Part shown: positions 18,561 to 26,532 of the stretch, in pieces
Layout: each line of letters starts with the position of its first letter
How positions within the stretch are numbered: position 1 is the first letter of the stretch
NCBI GenBank assembly: GCA_017436285.1
Contig: JAFSDL010000063.1
Span: 1 to 33,897, forward strand
Length of the DNA stretch: 33,897 nucleotides
Reading direction: 5' to 3'
Source of the DNA: Clostridia bacterium
Lineage (GTDB): Bacteria > Bacillota > Clostridia > Oscillospirales > Acutalibacteraceae
The notes under the pieces: generated by a model
Seen by the model: only the letters and a program-made list of their open reading frames with translations
Databases searched by the model: none
Told to the model about the DNA's origin: nothing
Program-made: the position numbers and the translations under genes

Positions 18561-18728
18561 TCATAATTCCAAGTTATTTTTATCCATCAACCAAACAAGA
18601 TTTCTTGTGCCTGCAGTTGCATCCTTTTGGGGCTTTTCCTGTTGCTTTTTTGAGTTTTCTGCATTAACTATTCTCACACCATTGATTTTTGCAATTCTGC
18701 GTTGTCTCCTCTGATTTTCTTTTTCCAT
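18561..18728 (-). CDS. Small basic protein of 55 residues, unknown function
   Basis: A short ORF that begins MEKENQRRQRRIAKINGVR and ends in LVWLMDKNNLEL. AGGAGT lies 8 bases upstream of the ATG, and TTTACA (18771-18776) with TAAATT (18748-18753) at 17-base spacing lies before that, so it has its own expression signals. It is rich in Lys, Arg and Gln in its first two thirds, has no membrane segment or signal peptide, and looks like a soluble nucleic-acid- or ribosome-associated type of protein. That is an impression from composition only. It stands alone between the large esterase gene and the repeat-rich spacer. I do not recognise the family. Confidence 0.6.
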   Translation of the reverse strand: MEKENQRRQRRIAKINGVRIVNAENSKKQQEKPQKDATAGTRNLVWLMDKNNLEL

Positions 18729-18747
18729 AATATTGACTCCTATTTAA

Positions 18748-18776
18748 AATTTATTTTTTCTCAGCAACGATGTAAA
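18748..18776 (-). promoter_or_regulatory. Possible promoter of the 55-residue ORF
   Basis: Minus strand: TTTACA (18771-18776), 17-base spacer, TAAATT (18748-18753). The -10 match is only four of six. Confidence 0.4.
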
Positions 18777-18945
18777 AAGGGAACGGGGCAACCCACCACC
18801 GCTGACGCGGTCCCCCTCCCTATTTGCCCAAGGGCAAACAGGGATGATAAGCTTCGCGTTACTTTTACATACTTGCAACTTTATAATGCCGACCGCAGGT
18901 CCCGACACTCCTCACTCCTCACTCTTAATTCCTAACTTTTTTCAA
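18777..18945. repeat. Dispersed intergenic repeat, composite copy
   Basis: This is the body of a 327-base spacer (18729-19055) with no gene. It holds ACCGC-TGA-GCGGT-like and TTTGCCC-AA-GGGCAAA hairpins (18823-18838), then GCTTCGCGTTACTTTTACAT, CTTTATAAT, GACCGCAGGTCCCGA (18891-18905) and several CTCCTCACT units. GACCGCAGGTCCCGA recurs exactly at 33821-33835. The GGAGGGGGACC hairpin module near 33775 recurs here in the opposite orientation (18795-18820). The base composition (long C and G runs) differs from that of the neighbouring genes. Confidence 0.7.
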
Positions 18946-18977
18946 ATATATTATTTGAAAATGTTGTCCGTTTATAC

Positions 18978-19006
18978 TTGTTTTAGCAAAACATCTCTGT
19001 TATACT
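18978..19006 (+). promoter_or_regulatory. Promoter of the lipoprotein-mnmG-GH operon
   Basis: TTGTTT (18978-18983), 17-base spacer, TATACT (19001-19006). The first ATG of the operon is at 19056, after GGAAGTGGA. Confidence 0.55.
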
Positions 19007-19055
19007 GTATTATGTATATTTATATATAAATCAAGTAATTTTTCGGAAGTGGAAT

Positions 19056-20042
19056 ATGAAAATCAAACGAATTTTATCTTTTATATTGGCAGTTATCTGC
19101 CTTTCCTCAACTGTTGCTTTTTCGGGTTGCTCTTTTGCTGAAAAAGGAGTGGCAATGGAAATTAACGATGTTGAAATAAGTGATGATGTTTTCACATATT
19201 TCCTCGACCTTGCAGTTGTGGATTTAGGTGTGGATGCGCCCTTGAAATCCTTAAAAGAAAAGGCAACCGTTTATGCCGAAACATATTTTAAAACAAATTC
19301 CCTTGCTCATTCTCAGGGCATCACTCTTTCCACTGCAGAAAAAGCGGATGTTTCTGAACGGGTTAATGCTTATTGGGGAATTTATGGTGAATATTATTCA
19401 AAAATAGGCGTAACAAAGGAAACCTTAACAAAGATTTTTACTGCCGATGCTTTCCGCGAGGCTTTGCTTGTGCATATTTACGGCACAGGTGGTGAGGAAG
19501 AAATTCCTTTAACTCGTCTTTACGCTCAATTCAAAACAAATTATATTGTTTTTCAGGCTATTACAGGCTATTTTACAACAACCGACCTTAACGGACAAAC
19601 GGTAAAAATCAGCGAAACAGAAAAGGAAGCACTTGTGCTTAAATTCCAGAATATGTCCGCTATGGTGAACGCAGGCGAACAGAATATGGAGGAAGCGGCA
19701 GATTTCCTTGCAGAATCAGGCTATCAGAGCTCTGTTCAGACGGTTGTTCTTCACAAGGATGATACAAGCTATCCCGCAGGCTTCTTTGAAAAGGTTAAAA
19801 ATACCGAAGCCCGTCTTGCAACCGTTATCGGAACAGAGGAATATATTTTCCTTGTTCTTCGTGGGGATGCGGACACAAAAAGCTCTTATTTCAACGAAAA
19901 GCGAACAGAAATGATTGAAATTATTGTAGGCAATGAAATTGACGAGAAAATAGAAGAATCATTGGTAGTTAAAACAAATATTGACAACTCTCTCGCTAAT
20001 GGCTATTTCTCTCTTATTTCAAAAGAAAAGGGTGGTAAATAA
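19056..20042 (+). CDS. Lipoprotein resembling SurA/PrsA-type foldases
   Basis: A 328-residue membrane-anchored lipoprotein. The N-terminus (MKIKRILSFILAVICLSS) ends in the lipobox AFSGC, so C25 is the expected lipidation site. The following segment (VAMEINDVEISDDVFTYFLDL) has the short strand-helix start of SurA_N-type chaperone domains. It is followed by long helices (LKEKATVYAETYFKTNSLAH, KADVSERVNAYWGIYGEYY) and a C-terminal helix (SYFNEKRTEMIEIIVGNEID). A middle part (LQ-free VVLHKDDTSYPAGFFEKVKN) sits where a parvulin domain is found in PrsA, but the hallmark residues are not clear. It may therefore be a foldase without isomerase activity. It is first gene of an operon; its stop overlaps the nitroreductase start by one base. 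Confidence 0.7.
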   Translation: MKIKRILSFILAVICLSSTVAFSGCSFAEKGVAMEINDVEISDDVFTYFLDLAVVDLGVDAPLKSLKEKATVYAETYFKTNSLAHSQGITLSTAEKADVSERVNAYWGIYGEYYSKIGVTKETLTKIFTADAFREALLVHIYGTGGEEEIPLTRLYAQFKTNYIVFQAITGYFTTTDLNGQTVKISETEKEALVLKFQNMSAMVNAGEQNMEEAADFLAESGYQSSVQTVVLHKDDTSYPAGFFEKVKNTEARLATVIGTEEYIFLVLRGDADTKSSYFNEKRTEMIEIIVGNEIDEKIEESLVVKTNIDNSLANGYFSLISKEKGGK

Positions 20043-20581
20043 TGAATCCCGTAATTGAAAGCATAATGTCGCGTCAAACCATTCGCGAATATACAGACCA
20101 ACAAGTACCTGACGAGCTTCTTCAGATTATTCTTGATGCGGCAATCCGTGCGCCAAGCGGAAGGAACTCTCAGCCCTGCCATCTACGAGTTTTGCAGAGC
20201 AAGGAAAAGCTTGAAGAAATGAACAAGGATTTTAAAGATATTGTGGGATGGGACACTCCCGCCTACACAGGCTGGAATCTTCGCCCCGTTTACCATAATG
20301 CTCCCACCTTCATTTTTATTGTTGCGCCTACAAAGGATGGTATGTCCGGGGGACTTATGGCAGAGAACATTGCCCTTGCGGCACATTCCTTGGGTCTCGG
20401 TTCTTGTATGATTGCCTCTCTCGGTGCTCTTTTTGATAATGAAGAGGGTGCAAGGAAATGGAAAAAAATCATTGATGTTCCTCAGGATTGGGAATTTATT
20501 TTAGGTATGTCCTTGGGCTACCCCAACGAGAAACCGCCCTTCAAGGAAAGAGAAGACGGTCACATTAAATTCATTAAGTAA
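20042..20581 (+). CDS. Nitroreductase family flavoprotein
   Basis: A 179-residue cytoplasmic FMN-dependent oxidoreductase. Family motifs are the N-terminal SRQTIREYTDQQVPDELL, the FMN-contacting AAIRAPSGRNSQPCHLRVL, AENIALAAHSLGLGSCMI and the C-terminal LGYPNEKPPFKERE. The length is typical of the short single-domain members. The electron donor and acceptor cannot be predicted. Start and stop overlap with the upstream lipoprotein gene (TAATG), and mnmG follows after 12 bases, so the three are cotranscribed. Confidence 0.92.
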   Translation: MNPVIESIMSRQTIREYTDQQVPDELLQIILDAAIRAPSGRNSQPCHLRVLQSKEKLEEMNKDFKDIVGWDTPAYTGWNLRPVYHNAPTFIFIVAPTKDGMSGGLMAENIALAAHSLGLGSCMIASLGALFDNEEGARKWKKIIDVPQDWEFILGMSLGYPNEKPPFKEREDGHIKFIK

Positions 20582-20593
20582 GGCGAACAATTT

Positions 20594-22459
20594 ATGAAAT
20601 ATTTTGCAGGAAATTATGATGTTGCGGTTATCGGTGCAGGCCACGCAGGTATTGAAGCCGCACTTGCATCCGCAAGGCTTGGTGCAAACACAGTTATTTT
20701 CACCGTAAACCTTGACTGGATTGGCAATATGGCTTGTAACCCATCAATCGGCGGAACATCAAAAGGACATCTTGTCCGTGAAATTGATGCTCTCGGTGGC
20801 GAAATGGGTAAGGCGGCAGATAAAACTTTAATACAGAGCCGTATTCTCAACTTGGGAAAAGGCCCTGCGGTTCACTCCTTAAGAGCACAGATTGACCGCC
20901 GTGATTATACAGAATATATGAAGCGTTGCCTTGAAAATCAGGAAAATCTTGATTTAAAGCAAGGGGAAATTGTTTCATTAGCAAAAAACGAAGAGGGTCT
21001 CTGGGTTTTCTCAACTAAGCTTGAAGCAGAATACACCGCAAAATGCGTTGTTATCGCAACCGGCACATTCCTTAAGGGTATGGTTTATGTTGGTGATGTT
21101 TCCTATGAAAGCGGTCCTGACGGAATGTTCCCCTCTAATGAGCTTTCCGAATCTCTTATGAAATTGGATTTACCCTTAAGGCGCTTCAAAACCGGTACAC
21201 CACCAAGAGTAAACAGAAACAGTGTTAATTTTGAAGGTCTCGAGGAACAGGTGGGCGATGAAGAAATCACACCCTTCTCCTTTGAAACTCCCGAAGGTGT
21301 TTTAGAGAACAAGGCTATCTGCCATATTACATACACAAACGCAGATACAAAGCAGGTTATACTTGATAATTTACACCGCTCCCCTCTTTATTCAAACAAA
21401 ATTGAGGGTGTGGGACCCAGATATTGCCCAAGCATTGAGGATAAAATTGTCCGCTTTGCAGAAAAGGGCAGGCATCAGGTGTTTATTGAGCCCTGCGGAC
21501 TGAGAACGGAAGAGCTTTATCTCCAAGGACTGTCATCCTCTCTTCCCGAGGATGTTCAATTAAAAATCCTGAAAAGCATAAAGGGACTTGAAAATGTTAA
21601 GGTTATGAGAACCGCTTACGCTATCGAGTACGATTGCGTTGACCCTCTTGCGCTTAAATCCACACTTGAATTCACAAATCTTCCGGGACTTTATGGTGCA
21701 GGTCAGTTCAACGGTTCATCAGGCTATGAAGAGGCTGCCGCACAAGGACTGGTGGCAGGTATAAATGCCGCCCGTAAGGTTCAGGGCAAGGAGCCCTTCA
21801 CCCTTGACAGAAGCACATCATATATCGGCACTCTTATTGATGACCTTGTTACCAAGGGCTGTCGTGACCCATACAGAATGATGACCTCAAGAAGTGAATA
21901 CCGACTTATTCTCCGTGAGGATAATGCGGATTTAAGGCTTACGGAAATGGGTTATGAAATAGGTCTTATCAGCCGGGAAAGATACGATAAGCTTCAGGAA
22001 AAGAAAAGGCTTATTGAAGAAGAAACCGAAAGAGTTTCAAAAATTACTATTCCCCCATCAGAAGAGCTTTCAAGGGTTCTTGAAGATGCGGGAACTGCAC
22101 CAACAGTTACGGGTTGCAGACTTTCCGAGCTTATTAAACGCCCTCAGCTTTCATACAAGCTACTGACACCCTTTGATAAAAAACGCCCCGACCTTCCCCG
22201 TGAGGTTTTTGAGCAGGTCGAAATAAACCTTAAATATGCAGGGTACATCAAGCGTCAGTTAGCTCAGGTTGAGGAGCAAAAAAGGCTTGAGGTTAAAAAG
22301 ATTCCCGAGAACATTGATTATGATGATGTTCAGAATCTTCGCCTTGAGGCAAGAGAAAAATTAAAGAAAATCAAGCCCGAAACAATCGGTCAGGCATCCC
22401 GTATAAGTGGTGTTTCCCCTGCCGATATTGCGGTACTGTTGATATATCTGAAAAAGTAA
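20594..22459 (+). CDS. mnmG: tRNA uridine-5-carboxymethylaminomethyl modification enzyme MnmG
   Basis: FAD-binding subunit of the MnmE-MnmG complex, which installs carboxymethylaminomethyl groups on uridine 34 of several tRNAs, needed for accurate decoding. The 621 residues compare with about 629 in E. coli. GAGHAG at 14-19 is the FAD dinucleotide loop. NMACNPSIGGTSKGHLVREIDALGG and LNLGKGPAVHSLRAQIDRRDY are signature sequences. GLYGAGQFNGSSGYEEAAAQGL closes the FAD site, and the C-terminal helical domain (TIGQASRISGVSPADIAVLLIYLKK) is the MnmE/tRNA contact. It is complete and intact. Its neighbours are unusual: it usually travels with mnmE or rsmG but here lies between a nitroreductase and glycosidase genes with 12-base gaps. 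Confidence 0.97.
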   Translation: MKYFAGNYDVAVIGAGHAGIEAALASARLGANTVIFTVNLDWIGNMACNPSIGGTSKGHLVREIDALGGEMGKAADKTLIQSRILNLGKGPAVHSLRAQIDRRDYTEYMKRCLENQENLDLKQGEIVSLAKNEEGLWVFSTKLEAEYTAKCVVIATGTFLKGMVYVGDVSYESGPDGMFPSNELSESLMKLDLPLRRFKTGTPPRVNRNSVNFEGLEEQVGDEEITPFSFETPEGVLENKAICHITYTNADTKQVILDNLHRSPLYSNKIEGVGPRYCPSIEDKIVRFAEKGRHQVFIEPCGLRTEELYLQGLSSSLPEDVQLKILKSIKGLENVKVMRTAYAIEYDCVDPLALKSTLEFTNLPGLYGAGQFNGSSGYEEAAAQGLVAGINAARKVQGKEPFTLDRSTSYIGTLIDDLVTKGCRDPYRMMTSRSEYRLILREDNADLRLTEMGYEIGLISRERYDKLQEKKRLIEEETERVSKITIPPSEELSRVLEDAGTAPTVTGCRLSELIKRPQLSYKLLTPFDKKRPDLPREVFEQVEINLKYAGYIKRQLAQVEEQKRLEVKKIPENIDYDDVQNLRLEAREKLKKIKPETIGQASRISGVSPADIAVLLIYLKK

Positions 22460-22471
22460 GGAGTTTTTAAT

Positions 22472-24193
22472 ATGATACCAAGAAATGAACATCCGAATCC
22501 GAATTTTAAAAGAAATGACTATATAATCCTTAATGGCGAATGGGATTTTGAATTTGATTTTGGCGATAGCGGTAAGGAAAGAAAAATGTTTGCCGTTGAT
22601 GCTCCCTTTTCAAAAAAAATCAATGTACCCTTCTGTCCCGAAAGTGAGCTTTCAGGCATCGGCTACAAGGATTTTATGGCGGCTGTCTGGTACAAAAGAA
22701 CTGTTAATATTTCCGAAGAACAGTTAAAGGGAAAGGCTTTTATTGTATTCGGTGCAGTTGATTTCCACGCAAGCGTTTATGTAAACGGTGAGCTTGCAGG
22801 TGAGCATTTCGGTGGCTACACATCCTTCAGAATTGATGCAACAAAATACTTAAACACCGGCGAAAACACAATTACAGTTTGCGCTCAGGACGATACCCGT
22901 TCACCCTTACAGGCTCGTGGCAAGCAGAGTGAGCTTGTTTATTCCCACGATTGTGACTACACAAGAACAACAGGTATCTGGCAGACAGTTTATATGGATT
23001 TCTGCCCCGAAAATTATATTAAATCAGTAAAATATTTCCCCAATATCACAGATGGCACTCTCACAATCCACGCAGAGCTTGTAGGTAACGGTACATTCTC
23101 TGCAAAGGCTTTCTGGGATGGTAAAGAGGTTGGCGTTGCTTCAACTGAAGCACTCGGTCAGACTGCAACTGTTACTCTCAACCTTTCCGAAAAGCATCTT
23201 TGGGAGGTTGGAAAGGGCGGTCTTTACTCCCTCAACCTTTCTTTTGGTGGTGACGAGGTTTCAAGCTATTTCGGTCTTCGTGAGGTCAAGCTTACAGATA
23301 AAGCAATCAACATCAACGGTGAACCCGTTTTCCAGAGACTTGTTCTCGACCAGGGCTTCTACCCTGACGGAATTTATACCGCACCTACTGCGGAAGCTCT
23401 TAAAAATGATATTCTTCTTTCTATGGAAGTAGGTTTCAATGGTGCAAGACTTCATCAGAAAATTTTCGAACCCCTCTTCCTTCACTATTGTGATGAATTA
23501 GGCTACATTGTGTGGGGTGAGCACGGTAACTGGGGTGCAGACCACACTAATTTTGAATCTCTGCGTTATTTCCTTCTTGAAATTGAAGAGGAAATTGAAA
23601 GAGATTTCAACCACCCTGCTCTTATCGGTTGGTGTCCTTATAACGAAACCTGGGATGTTAACGGCAGAAAGCAGGACGATGATGTTATCAGAATAGTTTA
23701 CAGAACTGTTAAAGCTCTTGATAAAACCCGTCCCTGCATTGATACAAGCGGTAATTTCCACGTTGAAACAGATATTTTTGATGTTCACGATTATGACCAG
23801 GACTGCGAGCTTTTCAAGAGTCATTACGAGGACCTTACAGACAAAAATATCCTTTTCGACCATCAGGGACATCGCCAGCCTTGGACTGGCGAGCCTGTAT
23901 TTATGAGTGAATATGGCGGAATCCGAGTTGAGCTTAAGGAATTCGAAGAAAATGACAGAGAAAAGGCATGGGGCTACGGCAATGCCGCAACAAGCCTTGA
24001 CGAATTCTATGCCCGCTATGACGGACTCACAACAGCCTTGATTGACTGTCCCAAAATGATAGGCTTCTGCTACACTCAGCTTACTGATGTTGAGCAGGAA
24101 TTGAATGGTATTTACAAATATGACAGAACAAAGAAATTTGATTCTGAAATTCTTTACAAAATCAACACAAAGAAAGCTGCTATTGAAAAATAA
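22472..24193 (+). CDS. Glycoside hydrolase family 2 enzyme, beta-galactosidase/glucuronidase type
   Basis: Retaining beta-glycosidase of clan GH-A. The 573 residues have no signal peptide, so the enzyme is cytoplasmic. The sugar-binding jelly-roll (about 1-180) contains LNGEWDFEFDF, WYKRTVNI, VYVNGELAGEHFGGYTSFRID and TRTTGIWQTVYMD. An Ig-like domain follows, then the TIM barrel from about 300 (GFNGARLHQKIFEPLFLHYCDELGYIVWGE). The acid/base is E392 in WCPYNETWD and the nucleophile is E480 in FMSEYGGIR. It is shorter than LacZ and lacks the C-terminal domains. It sits 12 bases after mnmG and 14 before a GH39-like gene; the specific substrate is not predictable. Confidence 0.9.
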   Translation: MIPRNEHPNPNFKRNDYIILNGEWDFEFDFGDSGKERKMFAVDAPFSKKINVPFCPESELSGIGYKDFMAAVWYKRTVNISEEQLKGKAFIVFGAVDFHASVYVNGELAGEHFGGYTSFRIDATKYLNTGENTITVCAQDDTRSPLQARGKQSELVYSHDCDYTRTTGIWQTVYMDFCPENYIKSVKYFPNITDGTLTIHAELVGNGTFSAKAFWDGKEVGVASTEALGQTATVTLNLSEKHLWEVGKGGLYSLNLSFGGDEVSSYFGLREVKLTDKAININGEPVFQRLVLDQGFYPDGIYTAPTAEALKNDILLSMEVGFNGARLHQKIFEPLFLHYCDELGYIVWGEHGNWGADHTNFESLRYFLLEIEEEIERDFNHPALIGWCPYNETWDVNGRKQDDDVIRIVYRTVKALDKTRPCIDTSGNFHVETDIFDVHDYDQDCELFKSHYEDLTDKNILFDHQGHRQPWTGEPVFMSEYGGIRVELKEFEENDREKAWGYGNAATSLDEFYARYDGLTTALIDCPKMIGFCYTQLTDVEQELNGIYKYDRTKKFDSEILYKINTKKAAIEK

Positions 24194-24207
24194 AGGATTG
24201 TGGATTT

Positions 24208-25896
24208 ATGAAAGCCTTTAAAAAAATTCTATGCGTTGTTATTCCCGTAATTATTGTCGGACTTTCAGTTTTTGGTGTTATCTCGGCAGGTGTTTTCAAT
24301 AAATTCACCTTTACTGTTGATGCAACCAAAACCACCAACACATTACATAATGTTGTAAATAATGTAAATATATGGTCAATTGAAGGCAACCCCTTTGTTA
24401 ATGCAACAGTTAATGAAGAAAACAACATTTTCGAATTTGTTGATTATGTTCAGTTTATGCAATGCTCAGGTGGTACGGAAGCCCGCGACCTTTTCAAAGA
24501 TCCTCTTGACAGAACCGTTCTTGACGACTACGACTTTACAGTTCTTATTGAAAACTGCAGAGGTGTTTTAGAATTAGGCGGAAAGCCAATGCTTAAATTA
24601 GGTAGCGTCCCCCTTAAATATTCCGAAAAAGCATCTACAGACGCGGGCTTTGGTATGAACCGCTATCCCCCCGATGATTACGATGTTTATTATGACTACA
24701 TAAAGGCAATTGCAAAAGCTCTTGTTAAGGAATTCGGCAAAAAAGAGGTTCTTTCATGGCGTTTCGGTGTTATGACCGAATACGAGAATTACGATTGGTT
24801 CGTTGGCTCAGACAGTGAGGATGATGAAATTCTTGCAAAGGAAAGTGCCGAGGCTTACTGCAAGCTTTACGACTATACCGCACAAGCACTTGTCGATGTT
24901 TTAGGCAAGGATGTTTTTGTTGGTGCTCACTCAATGAGCGTTACTGAAGGGCTTTGGGATGAGGCTATATTCATTGAGCATTGTGCTAAAGGCAAAAACT
25001 ACAAAACAGGTGAAACCGGCTCACCTCTCAAATACCTTTCCGCCTCCTTTTACGATTCAACCCCCGGTGACTATACCGACGGCTATACTCTTCCCGAAAC
25101 AATTGCTTATATAAGAGGTGTTGCAGAGGCTAACGGCTTAACCGACCTTATTTACGGTATCGACGAGGGCAGAATACTCTGTGGTGTAAACAGTGGCGCA
25201 AACAATGACGAATTGCTCACAAGAACCTGCGGTTATACCTATCAGGCAGCTTATGATGCTCGCCTTATTGCACAGATGTTCAATAATGACATCGCTTATT
25301 TCTCAGCCTGGTCCTACCTTTCAGGCGGATTTTTAAGCGGTAACCCCACAGTAAGCTACCATGTTGCGAAAAATGCTGCTAAAATGGCAGGTGCACAGCT
25401 TGCACATACCGAAAAAACCGAAGAAGGTATTATCATCGGTGGCGAAATTGACGCTGTTTCTGCTTTTAATGAAGATGCTGAAACGCTTTATGTTATGGCT
25501 TACAATTTCAAAAATGACCTTGATTACAAAACAAGTGCGGAATTGAATTTTGAAATTAATGCTCCCCAATTTGACGGTAAAAAAGTAAAAATCACCACCT
25601 ATACAATAGATGATGATTGCAACTATTTTGATGAATGGGTTGAGGACAGAAAAACCTATAACATAGGTGACGACTGCTTCAACTGGTCACCCGATGACCC
25701 CGAAATTGATGCCACCACAACTCTTGAAAACCAAGAGGCGAGAGATATTTATTTCAATGAGCTTTATAGTAAATACACCGAATGCTCAAGGCTTGTTCCC
25801 ACAGAAGAGACCGTAAAGGTTGAAAACGGAAAAATCCTTCTCAACAAAACTCTCAACCCTCACGCAGTTGTTTTCTATGAAATAACCGCAATATAA
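24208..25896 (+). CDS. Membrane-anchored GH39-like glycoside hydrolase
   Basis: A 562-residue protein with an N-terminal hydrophobic segment at about 5-27 (ILCVVIPVIIVGLSVFGVIS), an uncleaved anchor or signal peptide, so the enzyme should act outside the cell. The TIM-barrel part resembles GH39/GH-A xylosidases: E191 in WRFGVMTEYENYDWF is the candidate acid/base and E320 in YGIDEGRIL the candidate nucleophile. The C-terminal part (VSAFNEDAETLYVMAYNFKND to the end) is a beta-sandwich like those following GH39 barrels. The usual Asn before the acid/base is Thr190 here. It is last in the five-gene operon and is closed by a terminator 6 bases downstream. Family assignment is moderate. Confidence 0.7.
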   Translation: MKAFKKILCVVIPVIIVGLSVFGVISAGVFNKFTFTVDATKTTNTLHNVVNNVNIWSIEGNPFVNATVNEENNIFEFVDYVQFMQCSGGTEARDLFKDPLDRTVLDDYDFTVLIENCRGVLELGGKPMLKLGSVPLKYSEKASTDAGFGMNRYPPDDYDVYYDYIKAIAKALVKEFGKKEVLSWRFGVMTEYENYDWFVGSDSEDDEILAKESAEAYCKLYDYTAQALVDVLGKDVFVGAHSMSVTEGLWDEAIFIEHCAKGKNYKTGETGSPLKYLSASFYDSTPGDYTDGYTLPETIAYIRGVAEANGLTDLIYGIDEGRILCGVNSGANNDELLTRTCGYTYQAAYDARLIAQMFNNDIAYFSAWSYLSGGFLSGNPTVSYHVAKNAAKMAGAQLAHTEKTEEGIIIGGEIDAVSAFNEDAETLYVMAYNFKNDLDYKTSAELNFEINAPQFDGKKVKITTYTIDDDCNYFDEWVEDRKTYNIGDDCFNWSPDDPEIDATTTLENQEARDIYFNELYSKYTECSRLVPTEETVKVENGKILLNKTLNPHAVVFYEITAI

Positions 25897-25901
25897 AAAA
25901 C

Positions 25902-25939
25902 AAACTGCTTTACTCTTAATTGGTAAGGCAGTTTATCTT
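25902..25939. terminator. Bidirectional terminator between convergent genes
   Basis: 12-base-pair stem (25902-25913 with 25923-25934), nine-base loop, one wobble. On the minus strand it is followed by GTTTGTTTTTTATATT, on the plus strand by ATCTTTTA. Confidence 0.82.
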
Positions 25940-26179
25940 TTAGTCATCAATATTATCTCTGTCAAAAAGTGGTGAATTAAAAAAATCGTTTAGCGAAATT
26001 CCTAAACCATCGCATATTTCATAAATTATCCTTAATTTCATACTTGGATATGAGCATTTCATTATTGTACTTAGTGTAGATTGTGGTACACCGCTTTTTA
26101 GATACAATTGATATTGAGTGAGCTTACTTTCTTCACATAATTCCTTTATTCTTAATGCAACTGCTTCATTTAAATGCAC
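25940..26179 (-). CDS. XRE-family HTH regulator (third in window)
   Basis: A DNA-binding protein of 79 residues if started at the GTG at 26179, which I prefer because GGAG lies 8 bases upstream and the protein then begins VHLNEAVALRIKELC, the usual start of this family. An upstream in-frame GTG/ATG at 26209/26203 would add up to 10 residues. The helix-turn-helix is LTQYQLYLKSGVPQSTLSTI, followed by the typical GLGISLNDFFNSPLFD tail. It is unlike the two XRE proteins near the left end. It diverges from a small ORF at 26310, and four AAGTATAG-type boxes lie in the shared region, so it probably controls itself and that ORF. Confidence 0.82.
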   Translation of the reverse strand: MHLNEAVALRIKELCEESKLTQYQLYLKSGVPQSTLSTIMKCSYPSMKLRIIYEICDGLGISLNDFFNSPLFDRDNIDD

Positions 26180-26190
26180 TTTTCCCACTC

Positions 26191-26245
26191 CTCTATACTT
26201 CATTTGCACGATAAAAGTATAGAGTATAGCTTCACAATTATACTT
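26191..26245. promoter_or_regulatory. AAGTATAG-type operator boxes between divergent genes
   Basis: Two inverted pairs: CTCTATACTT (26191-26200) with AAGTATAGAG (26215-26224), a perfect 10-base match, and AGTATAG (26223-26229) with TATACTT (26239-26245). A TATAAT on the minus strand at 26237-26242 overlaps the last box, consistent with autorepression of the XRE gene. Confidence 0.55.
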
Positions 26246-26252
26246 CGGGTAC

Positions 26253-26281
26253 TTGATATTTGTTTCCTTTTATGTTATTCT
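26253..26281 (+). promoter_or_regulatory. Promoter of the small ORF at 26310
   Basis: TTGATA (26253-26258), 17-base spacer, TATTCT (26276-26281). It starts 8 bases after the last AAGTATAG-type box. Confidence 0.45.
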
Positions 26282-26309
26282 ACTTATAAATAATAATATG
26301 GGTGTGTTT

Positions 26310-26486
26310 ATGATTACGAATTTAAATGTGGTAAAAGAATTAAAGCTTTATAAAAAAATGTATAAACATCTTTTCAATTCTGTTACTCGTATCATAAATA
26401 TTTGTAAAGACCCTGTTGCAAAAGATTTACTCATAATTGCACAACAAGAAACTGAAGAAATATATGTATCAGAAGACATTTCCTAA
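26310..26486 (+). CDS. Small helical protein of 58 residues, unknown function
   Basis: Begins MITNLNVVKELKLYKKMYKH and continues as amphipathic helices (LFNSVTRIINICKDPVAKDL, then LLIIAQQETEEIYVSED). It has no signal peptide or membrane segment. An ATG at 26298 would add four residues. The open frame reaches 26253, but its first codons overlap the promoter. The start is judged from the GGTG just upstream and from where the helical pattern begins. The pattern of Lys-Leu-Tyr-rich helix and Gln-Glu-rich end recalls short hypothetical proteins common in Clostridia, which I cannot name. It is divergent from the XRE regulator and ended by a strong terminator. Confidence 0.6.
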   Translation: MITNLNVVKELKLYKKMYKHLFNSVTRIINICKDPVAKDLLIIAQQETEEIYVSEDIS

Positions 26487-26492
26487 AAAATT

Positions 26493-26531
26493 AACACCTC
26501 GGAGCTTTTACTGCTTCGAGGTGTTTTGTTA
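26493..26531. terminator. Bidirectional terminator between small ORF and aldolase gene
   Basis: 13-base-pair stem (26493-26505 with 26513-26525), seven-base loop, one wobble. TTTTGTTATTT follows on the plus strand and TTAATTTTTT on the minus strand. Confidence 0.88.
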
Positions 26532-26532
26532 T

